From Cellvibrionaceae bacterium (lineage in GTDB: Bacteria > Pseudomonadota > Gammaproteobacteria > Pseudomonadales > Cellvibrionaceae), in contig JALUYN010000661.1 of assembly GCA_027012915.1 (NCBI GenBank), positions 1 through 5,639 of the forward strand: DNA of 5,639 nt, given 5' to 3'. Made by a program: the position numbers and the translations under genes. Below, in pieces: positions 1 to 5,639 of this stretch (the stretch's first letter is position 1; every line of letters starts with the position of its first letter). The notes beneath the pieces were generated by a model. The model was not told where the DNA came from. It ran no database searches and saw only the letters and a list, made by a program, of their open reading frames with translations.

Positions 1-953
1 GCTACTGTCATCAGATTTCATGCTTTGTAGGTGCGGCCTTCTATCCGTCGGACGCCAGTGCTATTGATATGTTGCTTCAGTGTGCGGATATAGCTGCGGT
101 TCATGCGCGTCGACACCAGCTGGACTACCCCGTGATTTATCATTCCAAGATGTCGCGCGATCTTCATGACAAGTCACGTCTGGTAAACGAGTTACGGGTC
201 GCGTTACAGAATGATGAAATTGAAGTTCATTATCAGCCGCAGCTTGATCTGCGAAGCGGTGCAATCGTCGGGGTTGAGGTTCTGGCGCGACTTACGAGTT
301 TGAATGGTGCGCTTAATTCGCCAGCAGTGTTTATTCCTCTTGCTGAAGAAAGCGGGTTGATTCACAGTCTTGGCAAGAAGGTGGCACAACAAGCGCTAAC
401 ACAATTGAATCGCTGGCATACTGCTGGTAAAGATCTGCGTCTCGCTATCAATGTGTCGCCAAGGCAGCTTGAAGATGCCGATTTTGCAGAGTATATGCAG
501 AGGTTATGTTTGCAGTGCGGTGTTAAAACTGGGGCTATTGATATTGAAATCATCGAATCCGACTTTATTGATGGTCGACATCCATTGCTGCAAGAACTTC
601 GTGCAGCAGGTTTCGGCCTCAGTATTGATGACTTTGGTACCGGCTATTCGAATCTAGGTTATCTTAGCCACTTTATGCCTCATCAGTTGAAAATCGATAA
701 AACTTTTGTGGATGAAATTGATACCGACGATCGGCGTCACGCTTTGGTTCAATCTATTGTCAATCTAGCGCACAGTCAGGGAATCGAGGTGGTTGCTGAG
801 GGTGTAGAGAGTGAAACTCAGGCCCGAATGCTGGCTGAAATGGGCACTGATTTAGGGCAGGGTTATTGGTTTAGTCGGCCGTTGACTTTTGACCAGATCG
901 ACGAGCTTCTCGCCAATTATTCGCGACTCGGTTTTTTGGATTTGTCCGCATAA
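1..953 (+). CDS. GGDEF-EAL protein, c-di-GMP phosphodiesterase (5' partial)
   Basis: The reading frame is open from position 3, with no start in the window, so the N-terminus lies upstream; the stop is TAA at 951-953. The first 45 or so codons resemble the end of a GGDEF domain ([12 protein letters not shown], then [14 protein letters not shown]), which is degenerate compared with the usual ADxAMYxAK. A full EAL domain follows (about 200-930). The signature is EVL instead of EAL (276-284). The residues known to bind Mg2+ and substrate in this family are all present: Glu 276, Asn 450 (INVSPRQL), Glu 546 (EIIES), Asp-Asp 627-632 (DDFGTGYSN), Lys 690 (KIDK), Glu 798 (AEGVE) and Gln 858 (QGYWFSRPL). 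It is therefore probably an active enzyme hydrolysing c-di-GMP to pGpG. The GGDEF active-site loop is outside the window, so cyclase activity cannot be judged. Any sensor or membrane region is also unseen. An internal ATG at 69 falls inside the GGDEF tail and is not the start. Confidence 0.93.
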   Translation, partial: YCHQISCFVGAAFYPSDASAIDMLLQCADIAAVHARRHQLDYPVIYHSKMSRDLHDKSRLVNELRVALQNDEIEVHYQPQLDLRSGAIVGVEVLARLTSLNGALNSPAVFIPLAEESGLIHSLGKKVAQQALTQLNRWHTAGKDLRLAINVSPRQLEDADFAEYMQRLCLQCGVKTGAIDIEIIESDFIDGRHPLLQELRAAGFGLSIDDFGTGYSNLGYLSHFMPHQLKIDKTFVDEIDTDDRRHALVQSIVNLAHSQGIEVVAEGVESETQARMLAEMGTDLGQGYWFSRPLTFDQIDELLANYSRLGFLDLSA

Positions 954-1132
954 CTCTAATTGGTTTTGCACCACAAGAGGGCTTTTCGTTTTCCTTGTTG
1001 GCGAAATAAGATTTATTGCTGCGTTAATGTGGTGCGTCATTTGTTTTAAATTCCAACTGGATGTGATGATTAGCGAGGTTTTCAGGATTGGAACAAATAT
1101 TGCTAGAGACCTTGTTAGTTTTTTTGTTGCGC

Positions 1133-1139
1133 AAGGTGG
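1133..1139 (+). promoter_or_regulatory. Ribosome binding site deciding the MCP start
   Basis: AAGGTGG lies four bases upstream of the ATG at 1144, with its AAGG core seven bases away, which is a good Shine-Dalgarno match. The earlier in-frame candidates (ATG at 1066, ATG at 1027, TTG at 889) have no comparable purine-rich stretch. This motif is the main reason to prefer 1144 as the start. Confidence 0.5.
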
Positions 1140-1143
1140 TGCA

Positions 1144-2286
1144 ATGTTACTTCATCCTGTCGATATGTTATTGCGAGCTCTTGGTCTTAAGGGGTGTGCA
1201 TTCATACTGGGCTTGATTTTTACAGTTGGTGCTCTGACTGGTTTCTGGCAGGGAGGCTCCTACTGGTCGTTGTCATTTATGTCGATGGCTTTCATTGTTG
1301 TTGCTTCAATGTTGCTTTTGTTGGCGCAGCGAATCGAGCTTTTGAAGTCTCTTATTGTTAATGACGAAGAGTTGGTTCCAGAGTCGTTGGAAAGTGCTCT
1401 GTCGGGTCTGTCTCGTGTTGATTTGGCGCTGCTTGAGCAGGACAGGCAGATCCAGAGAAGCAGTGATGACTACCAGAATATGGTTTCCGAAATTGGCTAT
1501 TCATCGTCCGAGCTAAGTGCAACAGCTGAGCAGTTGGCGGCTAATATGTTGCAGCAGTCTCAGGCAACCGTTTCTGTGGCTGCTGCTATTACCGAAATCA
1601 GTCATAGCGTAGAAGAAATATCCAGTCGTGTGAGTCGAGCGCATGATAGTGCAGTGCACAATTCTAATCAGGCTCAAAGTGGGCTCAATACGGTCTCCAG
1701 CGTTGTTAACAAAATTACAGCTGTCAGCGGCGTTATCGATGATGCGCATACCCAATTGGGAAGTCTCTGCAGTAAAACGCAGAGTATTTCCTCCATCACG
1801 ACTGTAATTCGAGAGATATCTGAGCAGACCAACCTCTTGGCGCTCAATGCCGCGATTGAAGCCGCTCGAGCAGGCGAGCATGGTCGTGGATTTGCTGTGG
1901 TTGCCGATGAGGTGCGAGCGTTGGCCAATCGCAGCTATCAGTCGGCACAACAAATTGCGTCAGATATAGAAGATGTTCAGGCCAGTGTTAGGAGTCTTGA
2001 GGACAGCATGCTTAACGCTGTAAGCGCCACTGGAGACAGTCGCGAATCCATATTGGTGGCAGATACTCAATTTGGGGAGATCGCCGAGAGCAGCAGCAGT
2101 GTTTCTAGGGAGCTGTTAGCGATATCTGAATCTACGGAACAGCAACAGCAGGCTTCTGCAGAAATTTCCCAGGCTATCGAGGAAGTGGCGTTGGTTGCTG
2201 AAGAAAACAGCGCGAAGGCAAATCAGGTTTCTGGTATTGCCCGACATTTGTCAGATATGTGTCAGAAGGAGCGTGTTTATGAATGA
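1144..2286 (+). CDS. Methyl-accepting chemotaxis protein, short two-helix type without HAMP
   Basis: The product is a 380-residue chemoreceptor or related transducer from the ATG at 1144, chosen for its Shine-Dalgarno. An ATG at 1066 would add 26 residues, and the frame stays open back into the upstream gene. Two hydrophobic segments (about residues 17-36 and 42-62) form a tight membrane hairpin, leaving only about five residues between them and no room for a periplasmic ligand domain. No HAMP domain is recognisable between the second helix and the signalling region; the linker (63-115) is polar and helical. Residues about 115-375 form the long MCP coiled coil. Its highly conserved tip, which in this family contacts CheA and CheW, is at 226-262 ([20 protein letters not shown], then [15 protein letters not shown]). 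The end (KERVYE) has no NWETF-like CheR/CheB tether. The stop overlaps the start of the next gene by 8 bases, implying coupled expression with the NIT-like protein. With no sensor of its own, it may sense the membrane or cytoplasm, or take input from a partner. Family identity is certain; start and signal are not. Confidence 0.88.
   Translation: MLLHPVDMLLRALGLKGCAFILGLIFTVGALTGFWQGGSYWSLSFMSMAFIVVASMLLLLAQRIELLKSLIVNDEELVPESLESALSGLSRVDLALLEQDRQIQRSSDDYQNMVSEIGYSSSELSATAEQLAANMLQQSQATVSVAAAITEISHSVEEISSRVSRAHDSAVHNSNQAQSGLNTVSSVVNKITAVSGVIDDAHTQLGSLCSKTQSISSITTVIREISEQTNLLALNAAIEAARAGEHGRGFAVVADEVRALANRSYQSAQQIASDIEDVQASVRSLEDSMLNAVSATGDSRESILVADTQFGEIAESSSSVSRELLAISESTEQQQQASAEISQAIEEVALVAEENSAKANQVSGIARHLSDMCQKERVYE
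2264..2271 (+). promoter_or_regulatory. Strong ribosome binding site for the NIT-like gene
   Basis: AGAAGGAG sits inside the last codons of the MCP gene, seven bases before the ATG at 2279. It fixes the start of the downstream gene at 2279 rather than at an upstream in-frame TTG (2195), and it supports translational coupling across the 8-base overlap. Confidence 0.8.
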
Positions 2287-3094
2287 GCTATATGGAATTG
2301 TTGCTGGCGGAGCCCTAATCGCAGCTCTGGTGGTGGTGCTGCATATTCACATTCGTAAACAACAGCTCGCCCGGCAGATGTTGGGCTTGTCCTGGCTCCA
2401 GTCGCTAAAAAGTCTTTTGTCGAATATTCAACAGCATCGAGGACTGTCGAGCGGTTACTTGAATGGCGGGACGGAGCTCTTGGCACAGATACAGAGCTTG
2501 CAGGGACAGGTTAGCAGAGACATTGATGCCATAAGGCGTGTTGATGAATGGATGGAAAATAATGACCGCTGGATAGGAATTAATCAGCATTGGGCTCGCC
2601 TGGCAGGTAATTTTAAACACAATGCCCCAGAGAATAACCTGCATCAGCACAACATGTTGATTCAGAATATTCTCTATCTGATTGATGACATGGCTTTGCA
2701 TCACGGCCTTCTGCGGTTAAAGGTCCAGGAGGGTAAGCCTTTTTACTTGTTGTGGCGTGATTTGCTGAGCGCTTCTGAATACATTGGTCAGGCAAGAGCT
2801 GTCGGTATGGGTGTTACTGCCCGCGGCGGTTGTGACAGCATTTCGCGAATCAAGCTGAATTATTTGAGCAAAAAAATTGACGAAAACACGTCCGCCGTAT
2901 GGCGTGAGTTGGACGTTTCGGAACAGTGTCAATCCAGTACGCAAGATCTCCTCAATGTAATCCGTACAGAAGTAGTTGTGGAGGAGGTTGCTTTGTCCCC
3001 GAAGCAGTATTTTACCCAAGCCAGCCGAGCGCTCGATGCTCTGCACAATGAATACGATTCTTTGATAGAAAGTGTTCGATGGCATATTAGATGA
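2279..3094 (+). CDS. Membrane-anchored NIT-like (nitrate/nitrite sensing) protein, no output domain
   Basis: This 271-residue protein has one N-terminal membrane helix (about residues 6-24), followed by a basic stretch ([10 protein letters not shown]). By the positive-inside rule this places the remainder in the cytoplasm. The rest is predicted all-helical and matches the two hallmarks of the NIT domain: an early helix with [11 protein letters not shown] (51-61), like the family's QxERGLSAGYL, and a second-half helix with [13 protein letters not shown] (167-179), like ExxGxERAxGAA. In the NIT protein NasR, arginines on such helices bind nitrate or nitrite. Arg54, Arg173 and Arg182 are candidates here, but this is by motif only and the ligand is unproven. 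NIT domains are normally joined to MCP, kinase, GGDEF or ANTAR outputs; here nothing recognisable follows. The gene overlaps the MCP before it by 8 bases and the EAL gene after it by 4 (ATGA), so its output is likely through a partner. A NIT-like fold with another ligand remains possible. Confidence 0.75.
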   Translation: MNELYGIVAGGALIAALVVVLHIHIRKQQLARQMLGLSWLQSLKSLLSNIQQHRGLSSGYLNGGTELLAQIQSLQGQVSRDIDAIRRVDEWMENNDRWIGINQHWARLAGNFKHNAPENNLHQHNMLIQNILYLIDDMALHHGLLRLKVQEGKPFYLLWRDLLSASEYIGQARAVGMGVTARGGCDSISRIKLNYLSKKIDENTSAVWRELDVSEQCQSSTQDLLNVIRTEVVVEEVALSPKQYFTQASRALDALHNEYDSLIESVRWHIR

Positions 3095-4374
3095 AAGAGA
3101 GAGCAATGCTGGAATCGAGCGCGGAGTTATCCCACTGTTTTGACGCTGAAGGTGAGGGCAGTTCTAGCTCCCCTGATGGTCGGGTATCGTTGAAGTTTCA
3201 GCCATTTTTTCAGCCGATAATATGTGTTTCTACGGGACGGATCGCTGGTTATGAGGCGCTTGCGCGTCAGTTACGTAAGCCGGGTGAGCCAGAGCAGCCA
3301 CCCTTGGCATTCTTTGATGATTCGGTTTCGGTTGAGCTGAAACGTCATTGGGATAGGTCGGTTCGGCGTGACGCCTTTAATGCGTTTTCTCGCTTCGAAG
3401 GCGGGGGTTTCCTAAGTGTAAATATTTTTCCTGATTGGCTGGAAAATGTGACTAGCGGAAATATTCTCTCACTGGCAATGATCCGCGAGGCTGGCATTGA
3501 TCCATCGAAGATTGTAATGGAGATTACAGAGCGGGACGGAAATCTGGAAACCCTGCGTACGTTGGTGGAGTGTTATCAAGAGGCTGGACTAAAGGTTGCC
3601 GTGGATGATTTTGGGGTGGGGGCTTCGCAGATGGATCGAATCATTGCGCTGCGCCCTGACATTATCAAACTGGATATGCACCTGTTCAAATCGGCGAGTG
3701 CTGGACTGCCTGAGGCTGATGTGTTGCTCTCGGTCGCTTCTTTGGCCCAGCGGGCCGGGTGTGAAATTATCTGTGAGGGAGTTGAGACCGAAAAGGAATT
3801 GCATTTTGCCATAGAGTGCGGTGCTAACTACGTCCAAGGATGGCTATTTGATAAGGCTTTAAGCGAGTTTCAGTCTAGTGAAAAATATTGTGCGAAAATG
3901 GATCAGTATAAGGCCAGCTATCTTGCGCGCAAAACGGATCGTCACTACGAACTTGCGGTTCATAATCAGTCGGTAATCCAGCAAGTTGAAAAGCTGAGGG
4001 AGTATTTTTCTAGCTACAGGGGTGGAGATCTTCAATGTGCTGGACTGAATGCTGGCAGGCTAGGCCAGTTGGGCATTTTTCGAGTCTATATTTGTGATAT
4101 GCAAGGCAATCAGGTGTCTTCAAATCTCGACCTGATTGGCGGTATCGTGCGTAAGAGTCGGGATCGCCGGGTTTATAACTGGAGTCATCGTCCATATTTT
4201 CCTTTGTTGCATGCTGTTAGCCGTATGGGGCTCAATCACGTCGTTGCGTCTGATCCCTACCGGGATGTTTTGACTGAAACCATGTGCAAGACCTACGGTT
4301 GTTTTATCTCCAGCGAATATGTGTTGCTAGTTGATGCGTTCGTTGACGATGGTGTGCTGTTTAAACACTCGTAG
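3091..4374 (+). CDS. EAL c-di-GMP phosphodiesterase with C-terminal PDC/YkuI_C-like sensor region
   Basis: This 427-residue protein has no signal peptide or membrane helix, so it should be cytoplasmic. After a low-complexity N-terminus (Ser-rich, 21-30) the EAL domain spans about 35-260. It has FQPII, EAL at 55-57, Asn111 (SVNIF), Glu144 (EITE), Asp172-Asp173 (DDFGVGAS), Lys193 (IIKLD), Glu229 (CEGVE) and Gln249 (VQGWLF). All are the residues expected of an active phosphodiesterase. A helical linker (about 262-306) leads to a C-terminal domain (about 307-420) with NWSHRPYF (363-370), SDPYRD (387-392) and a closing LLVDAFVD strand. This resembles the PDC/Cache-type fold and the YkuI_C EAL-associated domain, and suggests ligand control of the enzyme. 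The start at 3091 gives an ATGA overlap with the preceding stop. A second in-frame ATG at 3106 has the better purine-rich upstream stretch (GAGAGAG) and could be the true start, shortening the protein by five residues. Confidence 0.88.
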   Translation: MKERAMLESSAELSHCFDAEGEGSSSSPDGRVSLKFQPFFQPIICVSTGRIAGYEALARQLRKPGEPEQPPLAFFDDSVSVELKRHWDRSVRRDAFNAFSRFEGGGFLSVNIFPDWLENVTSGNILSLAMIREAGIDPSKIVMEITERDGNLETLRTLVECYQEAGLKVAVDDFGVGASQMDRIIALRPDIIKLDMHLFKSASAGLPEADVLLSVASLAQRAGCEIICEGVETEKELHFAIECGANYVQGWLFDKALSEFQSSEKYCAKMDQYKASYLARKTDRHYELAVHNQSVIQQVEKLREYFSSYRGGDLQCAGLNAGRLGQLGIFRVYICDMQGNQVSSNLDLIGGIVRKSRDRRVYNWSHRPYFPLLHAVSRMGLNHVVASDPYRDVLTETMCKTYGCFISSEYVLLVDAFVDDGVLFKHS

Positions 4375-4399
4375 ATTTTGGTCGCGGACATACAAGTGC

Positions 4400-4430
4400 T
4401 TGCTTAGTCATGGCTGCTTGTGGCTATAAT
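4400..4430 (+). promoter_or_regulatory. Candidate sigma-70 promoter for the REC-EAL gene
   Basis: A perfect -10 hexamer TATAAT lies at 4425-4430 in the gap between two genes. The best -35 candidate is TTGCTT at 4400-4405, a partial match with a long 19-base spacer, so the promoter may be weak or activator-dependent. Transcription would begin near 4437 and leave a leader of about 70 bases before the ATG at 4509. The hexamer also sits between the arms of a short inverted repeat (ATGGC 4410-4414, GCCAT 4432-4436), which could be an operator or chance. Confidence 0.45.
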
Positions 4431-4458
4431 TGCCATAGTTTTTGTATTGGTAATCAGT

Positions 4459-4480
4459 GGGGCAGTGGCATTTCTGCGCC
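4459..4480 (+). other. Small hairpin in the leader of the REC-EAL gene
   Basis: GGGGCAG (4459-4465) pairs with CTGCGCC (4474-4480) as six base pairs with one G-G mismatch and an eight-base loop. It lies between the predicted transcription start and the ATG. No U-tract follows, so it is not an intrinsic terminator, and it does not resemble a c-di-GMP riboswitch. It could affect translation or be incidental. Confidence 0.25.
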
Positions 4481-4508
4481 GGACAATAATCTTACAGATT
4501 CAATTACT

Positions 4509-5639
4509 ATGGCCTATGAAATCTCTGTTGGCACCCGCTGCCTTGTCTTAGACGATAGTCTGGCTATTACGGCATTGCTTGGGACTATTCTGCGAGACGA
4601 GTGCCAGCTCAAGGAAGTGTACACATCGAATTCAGTAGAGCATGCACTTCAACTGCTCGACGAAGGTATCGAGCTCGACCTGATTTTTCTGGATCTGAAT
4701 ATGCCAGGGGTCGATGGCATAGAATTTCTTCGGTTGCTCAAGGAGCGTTCTCAACAAGCGTCCATTATTTTGATCAGTGGTACTTCGCCAAAAGTGATCA
4801 AAACAGTGGAGAGCTTGGTGAAACTGCACAAATTGCAGTTCGTTGGCAGTATTCCCAAGCCCATTACTGTGACTGCGGTGGTGGAAGTGATGCAGCGCTA
4901 CCAGGAGTTACAGCAGCGCGACAGTAAGACTCGGGCCTTTTTGAATAAGGTAAAGGTCTACGAGTTATTGCGCGCTATCGAACAGCAGCAATTTCAAGTG
5001 TATTTCCAGCCGATAATCGATGTTCAGACTCGCAAATTGTACAGCGCGGAAGCATTGTTGCGTCTGCACCATCCGACTCGCGGTGTCATTTATCCGGGAC
5101 AGTTTATCGAGGAGCTGGAAAATACGGATCTAATTCGGCCGGTGACCTTGTATGTCATTGATGAAACCCTAAAGCAATGGCGCCAATGGCATGAGAAGGG
5201 GCTTCACACTCATGTCTCGTTTAATATTTCTGCGGGTATGCTGGGGACGTTAGAGATTCCAGAATATCTGTTGGGTAAGCTGGAAGAGTTTCAGGTACCA
5301 GCGTCAAAAGTAATACTTGAAGTGACAGAGACTGGTCTGGCCGAGGACTTTACTGCGGTCTTGGAAGTGCTAAGTCGTTTGTCGATCAATGGATTGAAGT
5401 TATCAATTGATGATTTTGGTGCCGGTTTTTCTACAATCGAACGGCTGCAGCACTTGCCGTTTAATAGTGTCAAAATTGATAAGCAGTTTATGCTGGAATT
5501 ACACCACGATGAATCCAAGCGAGCGGCGATGGAGTCGTCTATTTCCATGGCGCGCCGCTTGGGTATGCAGGTGGTTGTAGAGGGAGTTGAAAGTCTGGCG
5601 ATGTGGGAGGTTGCCTGCCATATCGGTGTCGATTTTATG
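4509..5639 (+). CDS. REC-EAL response regulator, c-di-GMP phosphodiesterase (3' partial)
   Basis: The frame is open from the ATG at 4509 to the window edge (377 codons, no stop). The N-terminal receiver domain (about residues 10-130) has the acidic pair Asp15-Asp16, phospho-acceptor Asp62 in LDLNMPGVDG, Ser90 (LISGTS) and Lys117 (PKP), so phosphorylation is expected. After a helical linker (about 128-158) comes an EAL domain with FQPII, EAL at 181-183 (EALLRLHHP), Asn239 (FNIS), Glu271 (EVTET), Asp301-Asp302 (DDFGAGFS), Lys322 (VKIDK) and Glu358 (VEGVE). The domain is cut just before its final Gln-Gly motif. REC-EAL is the layout of Pseudomonas RocR and PvrR, where phosphorylation tunes c-di-GMP hydrolysis; a full length near 400 residues would fit. 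No kinase is in the window. The start is uncertain: there is no clear Shine-Dalgarno before 4509, and an in-frame ATG at 4410 exists. That ATG lies upstream of the TATAAT, and the added residues look non-domain, so 4509 is preferred. Confidence 0.9.
   Translation, partial: MAYEISVGTRCLVLDDSLAITALLGTILRDECQLKEVYTSNSVEHALQLLDEGIELDLIFLDLNMPGVDGIEFLRLLKERSQQASIILISGTSPKVIKTVESLVKLHKLQFVGSIPKPITVTAVVEVMQRYQELQQRDSKTRAFLNKVKVYELLRAIEQQQFQVYFQPIIDVQTRKLYSAEALLRLHHPTRGVIYPGQFIEELENTDLIRPVTLYVIDETLKQWRQWHEKGLHTHVSFNISAGMLGTLEIPEYLLGKLEEFQVPASKVILEVTETGLAEDFTAVLEVLSRLSINGLKLSIDDFGAGFSTIERLQHLPFNSVKIDKQFMLELHHDESKRAAMESSISMARRLGMQVVVEGVESLAMWEVACHIGVDFM

Noticed and set aside
960..1003. Imperfect inverted repeat (CCACAAG with CTTGTTGG) after gene 1 as a terminator
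   Set aside because: The stem needs a bulge, has a 16-base loop and is not followed by a T tract.
1513..1953. Long reverse-strand open frame of 146 codons
   Set aside because: It lies entirely opposite the highly conserved MCP signalling domain, has no recognisable domain, and is explained as a shadow of that coding sequence.
2140..2162. CAG-rich repeat (Gln run in EQQQQASAE)
   Set aside because: Gln-rich turns are common in this part of MCP coiled coils; the run is too short to be a meaningful repeat.
4420..4443. Possible intrinsic terminator: TGGC/GCCA inverted repeat followed by five Ts after the EAL-PDC gene
   Set aside because: The stem has only four strong pairs with a seven-base AT-rich loop. 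The T run is short, and the same bases form a perfect -10 hexamer, so a promoter is the better reading.
4410..4508. In-frame ATG at 4410 that would lengthen the REC-EAL protein by 33 residues
   Set aside because: It lies upstream of the consensus TATAAT, has no ribosome binding site, and the added residues do not look like part of a receiver domain, which begins naturally after 4509.
4431..4508. c-di-GMP riboswitch in the leader of a c-di-GMP gene
   Set aside because: The leader is only about 70 bases and shows only a single small hairpin, with none of the conserved GEMM-type features.
4601..4927. Forward open frame of 108 codons within the receiver region
   Set aside because: It is out of frame with the clear REC domain carrying all phosphorylation residues; its translation shows no domain.

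Overview
The window looks like chromosomal DNA of a gammaproteobacterium, probably free-living and motile. Base composition is balanced, codon use is even across the genes, and nearly all of the sequence encodes c-di-GMP and chemotaxis-type signalling proteins. The genus cannot be fixed from the sequence. There are no RNA genes, mobile elements, CRISPR arrays or large repeats.

Layout: all five genes are on the + strand. (1) Positions 1-953 are the 3' part of a GGDEF-EAL protein; only the tail of the GGDEF domain and a complete EAL domain are inside. (2) After a spacer of about 190 bases comes a tightly packed three-gene block. It holds a short two-helix methyl-accepting chemotaxis protein without a visible HAMP domain (about 1144-2286), a membrane-anchored protein whose only recognisable domain is NIT-like (nitrate/nitrite sensing; 2279-3094), and an EAL phosphodiesterase with a C-terminal PDC/YkuI_C-like sensor region (3091-4374). 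The junctions overlap by 8 and 4 bases, so the three genes are almost certainly co-transcribed and translationally coupled. (3) A 134-base gap carries a perfect TATAAT and a small leader hairpin. It precedes a REC-EAL response regulator of the RocR/PvrR architecture (4509 to beyond the window end).

How they may work together: the three EAL domains each keep the full set of metal- and substrate-binding residues visible here, so the locus looks built to degrade c-di-GMP under several inputs. These inputs are an unseen N-terminal signal for gene 1, a small-molecule or redox/anion signal through the NIT and PDC-like proteins, and phosphorylation for the REC-EAL protein. The MCP could feed a CheA-type kinase that phosphorylates a response regulator, possibly the adjacent REC-EAL protein. 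That would be a phosphodiesterase counterpart of the Wsp arrangement (MCP, CheA, REC-GGDEF). The coupling is inference; gene order, overlaps and domain content are read from the sequence.
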